A DNA stretch of 64,000 nucleotides from Candidatus Epilinea brevis (lineage in GTDB: Bacteria; Chloroflexota; Anaerolineae; Epilineales; Epilineaceae). The first letter of the stretch is position 1; each line of letters starts with the position of its first letter. The notes under the pieces were generated by a model. The model did no database searches, was not told the origin of the DNA, and saw only the letters and a program-made list of their open reading frames with translations. A program made the position numbers and the translations under genes. Below are positions 8,519 through 16,909 of this stretch, one piece after another. Location: positions 62,001 to 126,000 of the forward strand of contig JADJUE010000003.1 in NCBI GenBank assembly GCA_016710785.1, read 5' to 3'.

Positions 8519-11402
8519 CAACCTTCCGCCATGTAGCTCTCGATCGGCGGGCAGGCACAGATCAAGTTGCGGTCGCCGTAGACATCGTCCACACGGCCCA
8601 CCGTCGGCCAGAACTTGTGGTCGCGCAGCCAGGGGGCCGGGTAGGCCGCCTGCGTCCGGCTGTAGGGCCGCGACCAGTCGTCGGCCATGACCACCGCCGC
8701 CGTGTGCGGCGCTGTGCTTCAGCGGATTGTCCTCGCGGTCCAGCCGGCCCTCGATCACCGCCTGGATCTCCTGACGGATGCCGCTCAGAGCGTCGCAGAG
8801 GCGGTCCAGCTCCGACTTGGGCTCGCTCTCCGTGGGCTCGATCATGATCGTGCCGCCCACCGGCCAGCTCACCGTGGGGGCATGGAAGCCGTAATCCGCC
8901 AGGCGCTTGGCCACGTCCATCTCCGAGATGCCGCTCTCGGCCTTGAGGGCGCGCAGGTCCAGGATGAACTCGTGGGCCACCGTGCCATGCTCGCCGGTGT
9001 AGAGCACCGGGTAGTCGTTCTTGAGGCGCGCGGCCATGTAGTTGGCGTTCAGGATGGCGTAGCGCGTGGCCTGTGTCACCCCGTCGGCGCCCAGCATGGC
9101 GATGTACATCCAGGAGATCAGCAGGATGCTGGCCGAGCCCCAGGGCGCCGCCGACACCGGGCCGATGGCCTCCGCGCCGCCGGTGCCCACCACCGGATGG
9201 CCCATCAGGAAGGGCGCCAGATGCGCCGCACAGCAGATGGGCCCCATGCCCGGCCCGCCGCCGCCATGGGGGATGGCGAAGGTCTTGTGCAGGTTGATGT
9301 GCATGACATCCGCGCCGATGTCGCCCGGGCGACAGAGGCCCACCTGGGCGTTGAGGTTGGCGCCGTCCATGTACACCTGGCCGCCGTTTTCGTGGACGAT
9401 GCGGCAGATGTCGCTTGATCGTGGCTTCGAAGACACCATGCGTGGAGGGATAGGTGACCATCAGCGCCGCCAGGTCCGCCGCATGCGCCTCGGCCTTGGC
9501 CTTCAGGTCGGCCACGTCGATGTTGCCCAGGGCATCCGTCTTGACCACCACCACCTCCATGCCGGCCATCACCGCCGAGGCGGGGTTGGTGCCATGCGCC
9601 GAGCTGGGGATGAGGCAGATGCGGCGGTGGTCGTCGCCGCGGCTGAGATGCCAGCCGCGGATGACCAGCAGGCCGGCGTACTCGCCCTGGGCGCCCGAGT
9701 TGGGCTGCAGGGACACGCCCGGCAGGCCGGTGATCTCCGCCAACCAGGCCTGCAGGTCGGCGAAGACCTTGGCGTAGCCCCCCGCCTGCGCCACGGGGGC
9801 GAAGGGATGCAGGCTGCCCCAGCCGGGCCAGGTGAGAGGCAACAGCTCTGCCGCGGCGTTGAGCTTCATGGTGCAGGAGCCGAGGGGAATCATGCTCGTC
9901 GTGAGCGACAGGTCCTTGGCCTCCAGCTTCTTGATGTAGCGCATCAGCTCGGTCTCGGAATGGTGGCGGCTGAAGATGGGATGCATCAGGTAGGCCGAGC
10001 CGCGGCCCAGGTCGCCGAAGCCCGCCGCGCCCAGCTCGGCGGCCAGGGCGGCGGCGTTCAGGTGCTGGTCCTGCCCAGCGGCGAAGACGGCCAGCAGGTC
10101 ATCCAGATCGGCAACGGTCACCGTCTCGTCCAGGCTCACGCCCACCGAGCCATCTTCGAAGTAACGCAGGTTGATGCGCCGGCTCTCGGCGGCGGCCCGC
10201 AGGCCGGCGGCATCGACGCCGGCCAGGTCCACGCGCAGGGTATCGAAGAAGGCCTCATGGCGCAGACGATGGCCCAGGCGCTTCAGGCCGGCGGCCAAGG
10301 TCCGCGTGCTGTCGTGCACATAGGAAGCGATGGCCTTCAGCCCTGCGGGGCCGTGGTAGACGGCGTACATGCCGGCCATCACCGCCAGCAGTACCTGCGC
10401 GGTGCAGATGTTGCTGGTGGCCTTCTCGCGGCGGATATGCTGCTCGCGGGTCTGCAAGGCCATGCGGAAGGCGGTCTTGCCCTGCGCGTCGACCGTGACG
10501 CCGATGAGCCGACCGGGCATCAGGCGCTTGTGCGCCTCGCGGGTGGCGAAGAAGGCGGCATGCGGGCCGCCGTAGCCCATGGGCACCCCGAAGCGCTGGC
10601 TGCTGCCCACCACCACGTCCGCCCCCCATTCCCCCGGCGGGGTCAGGAGGGTGAGGGCGAGCAGGTCGGCGGCCACGATGCAGAGGGCGCCCACGGCCTG
10701 CAGGCGTCCGCAGAACCCTGCATGGCTCTCCACGCCGCCGTCGGTGGCCGGGTACTGCACCAGACCGCCGCAGTAGGCCTCGCTGGGGGTGAAGTCGCGG
10801 TGGTCGCCCACCTCCACCTGGATGCCCAGGGGCTCGGCGCGCATGCGCACGACGGCGATGGTCTGTGGATGGCAGTCCTGGCTGACGAAGAAGCGCGCCC
10901 GCGCATCGTCGTGGCGGTGCACCGCCCAGGCCAGGGTCATGGCCTCGGCGGCCGCGGTGCCCTCGTCCAGCAGGCTGGCGTTGGCGATCTCCATCCCGCA
11001 CAGGTCGATGACCACGGTCTGGTAGTTGAGCAAGGCCTCCAGGCGCCCCTGGGCGATCTCCGCCTGGTAGGGGGTGTACTGGGTGTACCAGCCGGGGTTT
11101 TCCAGGATGTTGCGCTGGATGACGGCCGGGGTGAAGGTGCCGCTGTAGCCCATGCCCAGGTAGCTGCGCCACACCTGGTTCTCAGCCGCCCGCTCGCGCA
11201 GCACGGCCAGCATGGCCTGCTCGCCGCCGGCCGCCGGCAGGGCCAAGGGGCGCCTGAGGCGGATGCTCTCGGGCACGGTGGCGTCGATGAGGGCGTCCAA
11301 CGAAGGCTGGCCGATGGCCGCGAGCATGCCGGGCAGGTCGTCGGCCCGCGGGCCGATATGTCGCGCGTCGAAGCGGTCGGGATGTCGCAGGTCGATGGAC
11401 AT
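8518..11402 (-). pseudogene. gcvP: Glycine dehydrogenase (P-protein), full length but with two frameshifts
   Basis: PLP-dependent P-protein of the glycine cleavage system, which decarboxylates glycine and passes aminomethyl to the lipoyl H-protein. From ATG 11402 the N-terminal half is intact (MGYSGTFTP, YTPYQAEIAQGR, GADVVVGSSQRFGVP). The PLP-lysine region is MHINLHKTFAIPHGGGGPG. The frame breaks near 9413, where an extra base separates ...GVFEATIK from DICRIVHENGG. It breaks again near 8713, where an extra base separates EDNPLK from HTAAVVMADDW. In the corrected frame it ends ...CPPIESYMAEG with a TGA at 8518-8520. Total length about 960 aa is typical of the single-chain P-protein. gcvT and gcvH are not in the window. 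Either a recent pseudogene or a sequencing artefact; I favour the latter because the protein is otherwise highly conserved. Confidence 0.85.
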
Positions 11403-11508
11403 GATGGGGGTCCTTCAGGGCGGGGGCGGATGGCGGAGGATTGGCGGCCGGGCGCCGTCGTATGGCGGGGACGGAGGTCGGTCGCGGGGGCTGAAAGGCA
11501 AGCGACAG

Positions 11509-11514
11509 ATTATA
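11509..11514 (-). promoter_or_regulatory. Possible -10 box for gcvP
   Basis: TATAAT on the minus strand, about 107 nt before the gcvP start, just at the end of the preceding gene. No good -35 box is found 16-18 nt upstream. No glycine riboswitch core was recognised in the leader. Confidence 0.3.
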
Positions 11515-11517
11515 GAT

Positions 11518-14500
11518 TCAAGCCGGGTCAATTCCGCCAGTCCCACCCGCGCTCGCAGCAGGCAGCAGCAGGCGCAGTCCAAGATGGTTGAATCGCCCGT
11601 TGGGTGGATTCCACAAACGGCAGGTCAGACGCGAAAGGCCATGGCCATGCACCCAGGACCCGCCGCGCACCACCCTGCCGACATCGGCCGGAGCATCGGG
11701 GCGCTCACGGCCGTCGGCGGCGGCGTAGGGATAGGCGAATCCCGGCACCTCGCCGTTCTCCATATCCATCGGCCCCCAGAGGCTGAGGGTCCATTCCTGG
11801 ATGTTGCCCGTCGCGTCCGCCACGCCCCCTGCGACCTCGCCCTCCGGGAAGACACCCACGGGCGTCGTCCGGCGCAGCCGGGTCTCCATCGTGTTGGCCC
11901 GCAAAGGCTCGAATCGGTCGCCCCAGCCAAACAGGCGCCCGGCGGTGCCGCGCATGGCCGCCTCCCACTCCACCTCCGTCGGAAGCCGAACCGGCAAGCC
12001 CGACTGCGCCGCCAGCCAGGCGCAGTAGGCCCGCGCCTCGTACCAGCACACCCCTACCACCGGTTGCGTCGGCCGGTTGAATCGCCGGTCGCGCCAGGAC
12101 GCCGGCTCCGTCTGTCGACTGCCCCGCCAATGATCGGTCAAGGCTCGCTCGAAGGCCGCATCGTCCATGGCCAGCCAGGCCTTCCAGCGCTCGAGGACTT
12201 CCGGGCTGCCGAAGCTGTCCTCGGCCTCGTAGCGCGCGAACAGTCCCGCTTCGGCTTTGAAGCGCGCTCGCCAATGGCGGCCGTTGACCTTTGCGCCTTC
12301 ATTGCCCAGCTCTCCCCGCCGCCACCGCTGCCCATCCGGGGTCTGCCACCAGCGCTCGTCATCGTAGCCCCCGCCCTCCAGAAAGCAGGCCCATTCGGCA
12401 TGGGTCACCGGGTATTGGCCGATCCGCATGGGGGGAAGGGCCAGTCGATGCGCCGGCACGTGAGCGGCGGTGCTGCCACCTGCGCCCCGCAGCTCCCAGC
12501 TGATCGGCCCATCCTCGCCAATGGGATACTCGCCACCCGGCACTGCTACCCAGGGCGGCAACAGGTAATCGCCATGAGGGCCCGACCGCGGCTCCCAGCG
12601 CGGATCGCCCAGGTCGGCCAGGGCGTCGGCGGCGGCGATGCGATCGCGGAGGTCGGCCGTCGGATCGCGGCCACGCTGCAGCAAGGTGCCGCGCAGGGCA
12701 TCGAGGAATTCGGTGCTCAGCCGCTCCCGCACCGCCGGCAAGCCCGCCGCCCGTCCCGCCACCGCGAGGTTATGCGGCATCAGGCTGCGGATGAAGGACT
12801 CCTTGTCTTCGGCCATCACTGCCGCCAGGACCGTCGTCTCCTCCCAGCCTGTCTGCGGCAGTGGCGGCACGGTGTCCGCCGGCGACAGCGTTGCCAGGAG
12901 CTCCGGCACATTCGGGCGGATCTCGGCGGCGCGCCACGGGCTGGCCACCAGCTCCGGCTTGGGACGCTGCGCCAGCACCCGCGCCGCGAAATACTCCTGC
13001 AGGAGCTGGTGGCGATAAAGCAATTCGTCCGCCGCCGGATCCTCGTCCAGCACCGCGATCGCCAAGCCGGCCTTCACGATATCCTCGTCTTGGGCGTCGT
13101 CCAGCAGGTCGAGGGCCGCATCCAGGTCCAGGCGGACCTGGCTGGCACCGCCGTCGGCGGCCGCCTCCTGCATCCCGTAGGCCAAGGCCCCCAGCTTGGG
13201 AAACAGCGCACCTCGCTGCGGCAGTTCGTAGCCGTCCTTCCACTGCCATTGCGTGACCCGCCGGATGTCTCGGCTGGTGAGCAGGGGCAAGGACTGCGGA
13301 CTCATGGGCCCTGCATGCCGCCCTACTTCCGTATCACGGCCGCCCACCCCGGTAAAGAGCGGGTTGTCGCGCTCCACCTCTCGCCTGAGCGCCTGGCGCA
13401 CGAAACCGGTGAAGATCCCCGCCCGGTCCTCCGCCAGGTCGCCGGTGGCCTCCACCTGCTCCACCAGCAAGGCCAGGAAGTAGGGGGCTCGCAATGCCTC
13501 CAGCTGCGCTGTCCCGGCGATCGCGGCCCAGATCTCCGCCCCGCGCAAGGGGGTATAGGCCTTGAGAAAGGCCTCCACCTGCGTGTCGGTGAGCGACTCG
13601 ATCTGCAGCTGGGGGACGCGAAGCGCCGGGGTCGACAACGGGGCGGAGTAGTCCAGGGTCCGGCAGCTGAAGACCACCCGATTGCCGGGACGGGTCTGGG
13701 TCAGTCGCTGCAACCACTGCTTCCAGAGCCCGACCCGTTCGCGGTATTCCCGATCGCCGGCAGCGGGCATCTCGTTCAGGGCATCGAGCAGCAGGATCAC
13801 CCGCCCTTCGGCCAACAGGGCTTCCAAGGGAGGCAGATCTGTGTAGCGCTCGGCCCATTCGGTCGCCAGCCAGTCGCCGGGATCCGCCAGCGCAAGGCCC
13901 GCCCGCGCCTTGTACTGGTTCAGCTGGATGAAGAAAGTCACCGTGTCGCGTCCGTCGCCGGCGCCATCGACGCCCTCCGCCCCGTCGCGCCTGAGCCCCT
14001 CGATGGCGGCATCCAGCTCCAGTCGTCGGAGCAAGGTGCTCTTGCCCGCCCCGGGCGGCCCCAGCACCACTACTGCCGGATCCTGCACCTCGGCCAGCAA
14101 CGCCCCCAGGTCTTCGTTCCGCGCCTCCTTCGCCGCCCAGCGCCCGCCCGCCGCATCCTCGCCTTGGTCCACCAAGAGCGTCAGGGCCACGAAGCGCCCG
14201 TCCAGCTGGTAGCGCGGTTGGCTCCATTCGGCGATGCGTCCCAGCCGGTATTCCAGCAGATCCACCGGCCGGCGGGCGGCGATCTCCCGCGCCTGTTCCG
14301 GACTCAGCGCGAAGGTAGTCTCTTCGCCACGAACGGCCGCCAGAAGTCCGGAGAGCGCTTCAGGCAAGGGCCGCGTCGCGGCGCCTTCCGTGACCACCAC
14401 GCGGTCCCGTGCGGACAGCGCCTCCGCGGTGACTGGCGCTGTGGCGATGTCCGCCAGGCCCGCGGCCAGCAGTTGGAAGAGGTGCTCGCTGTGGCGCAGG

Positions 14501-15102
14501 TCCTTGAGCCGGTGCTCGCCGAGGTCGCGCAGGTCCACGCCCTCGGGCAGGTAGTCGCGGACCAACTGCTGCGTAGCCAGCGAGAGCAGCACCTGCCCGC
14601 CGTGCCCGGCCGACATGAGCCGCGCCGTGCGGTTCAACGCCGGGCCGTAATAGTCGCCGCCGCGCTGCTCCGCCTGCCCCGTGTGCAGACCCATCCGCAC
14701 CCGCAGGTCATCGAAGTCCGGCCCGAAGGCCGTCCAGTTCTCGGCGGCCAGCGCCCGCTGCGCATCCGTGGCGGCCCCCAGCGCCGCCGCGGCATCCGCG
14801 AAAACCGCGCAGAAGGCATCGCCCACCGTCTTGAACACCTGGCCTCCGCGCCCCTCGATGGCCGCCCGCAGCAGGGCGTCATGCCGCGCCAGCGCCGCGG
14901 CCATCGCCGCCCGCTGCGACTCCCAGCGGGCCGTCGAGCCCTCGATGTCGGTGAACAGGAAGGTCAAGACGCCGGTGGACAGATCGCCCGTCGTTCGTCC
15001 GGCGGCTTGCCCATCACGGTGGCCGCGGTCCCTGCCGTCGATTCGGTCCGGCTGTGCGGTGTTTGCGGTCATGGCTGCGTTCTCGGCCATCGGGGTACTC
15101 AA
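11518..15102 (-). CDS. Class III nucleotide cyclase - NACHT NTPase - FGE-sulfatase-like fusion protein
   Basis: 1194 aa with three modules. Residues ~45-215 form a class III cyclase: metal Asp in FTDIEGST (51-57), Lys and second metal Asp in KTVGDAF (91-97), and Asn/Arg of YYGPALNRTARL (151-162), so catalysis looks possible. Residues ~300-600 carry a NACHT/STAND-type NTPase with Walker A GPPGAGKST (348-356) and Walker B VILLLDALNEMP (435-446), followed by a helical region to ~830. Residues ~860-1185 match the formylglycine-generating-enzyme/SUMF1 fold (GQYPVTHAEWACFL, VVGVCWYEARAYCAWL, LPTEVEWEAA, ATGNIQEW, VVRGGSWVHG, LGLRLLLP). No membrane segment or signal peptide is seen. ATGs at 15102, 15090 and 15072 are all possible. 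Related STAND fusions are often conflict or signalling sensors; here the output would be a cyclic nucleotide. Confidence 0.88.
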   Translation of the reverse strand: MSTPMAENAAMTANTAQPDRIDGRDRGHRDGQAAGRTTGDLSTGVLTFLFTDIEGSTARWESQRAAMAAALARHDALLRAAIEGRGGQVFKTVGDAFCAVFADAAAALGAATDAQRALAAENWTAFGPDFDDLRVRMGLHTGQAEQRGGDYYGPALNRTARLMSAGHGGQVLLSLATQQLVRDYLPEGVDLRDLGEHRLKDLRHSEHLFQLLAAGLADIATAPVTAEALSARDRVVVTEGAATRPLPEALSGLLAAVRGEETTFALSPEQAREIAARRPVDLLEYRLGRIAEWSQPRYQLDGRFVALTLLVDQGEDAAGGRWAAKEARNEDLGALLAEVQDPAVVVLGPPGAGKSTLLRRLELDAAIEGLRRDGAEGVDGAGDGRDTVTFFIQLNQYKARAGLALADPGDWLATEWAERYTDLPPLEALLAEGRVILLLDALNEMPAAGDREYRERVGLWKQWLQRLTQTRPGNRVVFSCRTLDYSAPLSTPALRVPQLQIESLTDTQVEAFLKAYTPLRGAEIWAAIAGTAQLEALRAPYFLALLVEQVEATGDLAEDRAGIFTGFVRQALRREVERDNPLFTGVGGRDTEVGRHAGPMSPQSLPLLTSRDIRRVTQWQWKDGYELPQRGALFPKLGALAYGMQEAAADGGASQVRLDLDAALDLLDDAQDEDIVKAGLAIAVLDEDPAADELLYRHQLLQEYFAARVLAQRPKPELVASPWRAAEIRPNVPELLATLSPADTVPPLPQTGWEETTVLAAVMAEDKESFIRSLMPHNLAVAGRAAGLPAVRERLSTEFLDALRGTLLQRGRDPTADLRDRIAAADALADLGDPRWEPRSGPHGDYLLPPWVAVPGGEYPIGEDGPISWELRGAGGSTAAHVPAHRLALPPMRIGQYPVTHAEWACFLEGGGYDDERWWQTPDGQRWRRGELGNEGAKVNGRHWRARFKAEAGLFARYEAEDSFGSPEVLERWKAWLAMDDAAFERALTDHWRGSRQTEPASWRDRRFNRPTQPVVGVCWYEARAYCAWLAAQSGLPVRLPTEVEWEAAMRGTAGRLFGWGDRFEPLRANTMETRLRRTTPVGVFPEGEVAGGVADATGNIQEWTLSLWGPMDMENGEVPGFAYPYAAADGRERPDAPADVGRVVRGGSWVHGHGLSRLTCRLWNPPNGRFNHLGLRLLLPAASAGGTGGIDPA

Positions 15103-15490
15103 ACCATCGCGCGCGATGGCGGGCGGACGCCATCATACCATGGCCTGGCCGCTGCTCCGGCCCGTGCCTCAGACCGCGGGCGCGCCGCCCGGACAGGGCG
15201 CCGGATCGAGCCCCCGCCATGCGTCCGGCCAGGCCCTGCTCACCAAACACTCATGCAATTGGCGTCCCGAGACGTAACAAAGCGGGCAGAATCGGCGTCT
15301 ATAGAAGCAGAGGCTGGTCAGGTCACGCGAAGCGGCCCTCGGCCGTATGCAGAGCTTGAGCAGGCGAAGGGCCGGGAAACCCCAGCGGCACCACCTGCGT
15401 AGACAGCATCATGATCCATGAACCGTTACCTTGCACTTACTGTTGAAGCCAACCATGAAAACCCTTCCTGAAATGAATCGAGGATGACCC
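15103..15490. other. Intergenic stretch between the cyclase-NACHT gene and the small ORF
   Basis: 388 nt without a supported gene. It separates a leftward gene from a possible rightward one and should contain the promoter of the cyclase-NACHT gene, but I see no consensus -35/-10 pair. Confidence 0.4.
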
Positions 15491-15706
15491 ATGAAGCTCG
15501 AAACCCCGGTCACCGGCTACCTTGCCGACGTTGAGAACCGCCGCGCCCTCGGCTACTTTCGCTTGCTGAGCAGCCTTCTGAGTGGGCGCGACCCCTACCC
15601 CGCGCGGGAAGACGACGCGCCGCAGGAGGTCATGGTGATGGAGATGCCGACCAAGCTCCGCCACGCCAGCCTCCGCCCAGCCGCCGCCGGGTTCAGCCAC
15701 CGTTGA
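15491..15706 (+). CDS. Possible small protein of unknown function
   Basis: 71 aa (MKLETPVTGYLADVENRRALGYF...). A purine-rich GAGGATG lies about 8 nt before the ATG and the first 35 residues have ordinary protein-like composition, while the tail is Ala/Arg/Pro-rich. There are no motifs or membrane segments. It is divergent from the cyclase-NACHT gene and convergent with GAPDH. In this high-GC DNA random frames of this size are common, so the call is tentative. Confidence 0.35.
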   Translation: MKLETPVTGYLADVENRRALGYFRLLSSLLSGRDPYPAREDDAPQEVMVMEMPTKLRHASLRPAAAGFSHR

Positions 15707-15821
15707 TCCCCGGTCATCCGATACTGAGTCCGATGACCGATCGCCCGTTACCGTTGAACGACCCCCTGCAACGCTGACGACTGCAGCAAGTCCCCGTCTT
15801 ATCTTCCCCCCTGGTGAACGA

Positions 15822-15843
15822 GGGCGCAGCCTAGGCTGCGCCC
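15822..15843 (-). terminator. Strong hairpin downstream of GAPDH
   Basis: GGGCGCAGCC and GGCTGCGCCC form a perfect 10-bp stem around TA, starting 9 nt after the GAPDH stop on the minus strand. There is no T run after it, so it would be a non-canonical or bidirectional terminator for the convergent genes. Confidence 0.5.
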
Positions 15844-15852
15844 GCGTTCTAT

Positions 15853-16863
15853 TCAAGCCCCCACCAGCACCACCAGGTCGTGCACCCGTCGCGCATAGCC
15901 GTATTCGTTGTCGTACCAGGCGACCACCTTGGCCGTATGCTCGTCCAGCACCAAGGTGGACGTGGCATCGAAGACACAGGACCAGGGCGTGCCCACGATG
16001 TCCGAGCTGACGATCGGGTCCTCGTTGTAGGCCAGGACGTCCCGGTAGCTGGGGTCCGCCGCGGCGGCGCGCATGGCCTCGTGAATGGCCTCCGCGCTCA
16101 GGGGCCGCTCCGACTGGAAGGTGAGGTCCACCACCGAGCCGGCCGGCACCGGCACGCGGTAGGCCATGCCGTCGATGCGCCCCTTCAGATGCGGCAGCAC
16201 CAGTCCGAGGGCCCGCGCCGCACCGGTGGACGTGGGGACGATGTTCAGGGCCGCCGCCCGGCCGCGCCGCAGGTCCTTGTCGGCGCGGTCCACCAGGGCC
16301 TGCGAGCCGGTGTAGGCGTGCACGGTGGACATGAGGCCCCAGCGCAGGCCGAAGGCCTCGTCCAAGGCGCGCGCCAGGGGGGCCAGGCAGTTGGTGGTGC
16401 AGCTGGCGTTGGAGATGAGGTGATGCTCCGCCGGCAGGTACTGGTCCTGGTTGACCCCGATGCAGACGGTGATATCGGCCCCATCCCCCTTGGCCGGGGC
16501 GGTCAGGATCACCTTGCGGGCGCCGGCCTGCAGGTGCTTGGCCATGCCCTCGCGGTGCTCGAAGACCCCCGTGCATTCCACCACGATGTCGACCCCCAGC
16601 TTGGCCCAGGGCAGAAGGGCGGGATCCCGCTCCTGGGACACCGCCACCTCGTGGCCGTCCACCCGCAGCCAGCCCGGCCCGGATTCCAGCTTGGGCGGCG
16701 GGGCATGGTGGACGCTGTCGTAGCGCAGCAGGTAGCTGATCTGGGCCAGGTCGGCCAGATCGTTGATCGCCACCACCTCCACCCCGTCCGGATCGTCGAG
16801 GAACGAGCGGAACACCATCTCGCCGATGCGGCCGAAGCCGTTGATGGCCACGCGAACGGTCAT
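15853..16863 (-). CDS. gap: Glyceraldehyde-3-phosphate dehydrogenase, type I
   Basis: 336 aa, the normal length. It catalyses oxidative phosphorylation of glyceraldehyde-3-phosphate with NAD(P) in glycolysis. The Rossmann start is MTVRVAINGFGRIG. The catalytic Cys is in SNASCTTNCLAP, and the His region is STVHAYTGSQ. The phosphate-binding and C-terminal signatures are NIVPTSTGAA, GMAYRVPVP and WYDNEYGYARRV. The ATG at 16863 is preferred: it begins exactly at the conserved N-terminus and has AGGAGG 9 nt upstream, whereas the frame itself stays open for 73 more codons. Soluble, cytoplasmic, monocistronic by context. Confidence 0.97.
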   Translation of the reverse strand: MTVRVAINGFGRIGEMVFRSFLDDPDGVEVVAINDLADLAQISYLLRYDSVHHAPPPKLESGPGWLRVDGHEVAVSQERDPALLPWAKLGVDIVVECTGVFEHREGMAKHLQAGARKVILTAPAKGDGADITVCIGVNQDQYLPAEHHLISNASCTTNCLAPLARALDEAFGLRWGLMSTVHAYTGSQALVDRADKDLRRGRAAALNIVPTSTGAARALGLVLPHLKGRIDGMAYRVPVPAGSVVDLTFQSERPLSAEAIHEAMRAAAADPSYRDVLAYNEDPIVSSDIVGTPWSCVFDATSTLVLDEHTAKVVAWYDNEYGYARRVHDLVVLVGA

Positions 16864-16909
16864 GAAGCATCGCCTCCTGGGTGCCGGATCGGGATCGCCC
16901 GGCTGGCGT

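Noticed and set aside
11403..11517. Glycine riboswitch before gcvP
   Set aside because: The leader is only about 110 nt and lacks the recognisable conserved aptamer core; only a possible -10 box was found.
9066..15402. Very long plus-strand open frames (9066-11591 and 11212-15402) opposite gcvP and the cyclase-NACHT gene
   Set aside because: Their translations are low-complexity Gly/Ala/Arg/Gln/His-rich, lack motifs, and lie exactly antisense to well-supported genes; GC-rich codon positions keep the opposite frame open.
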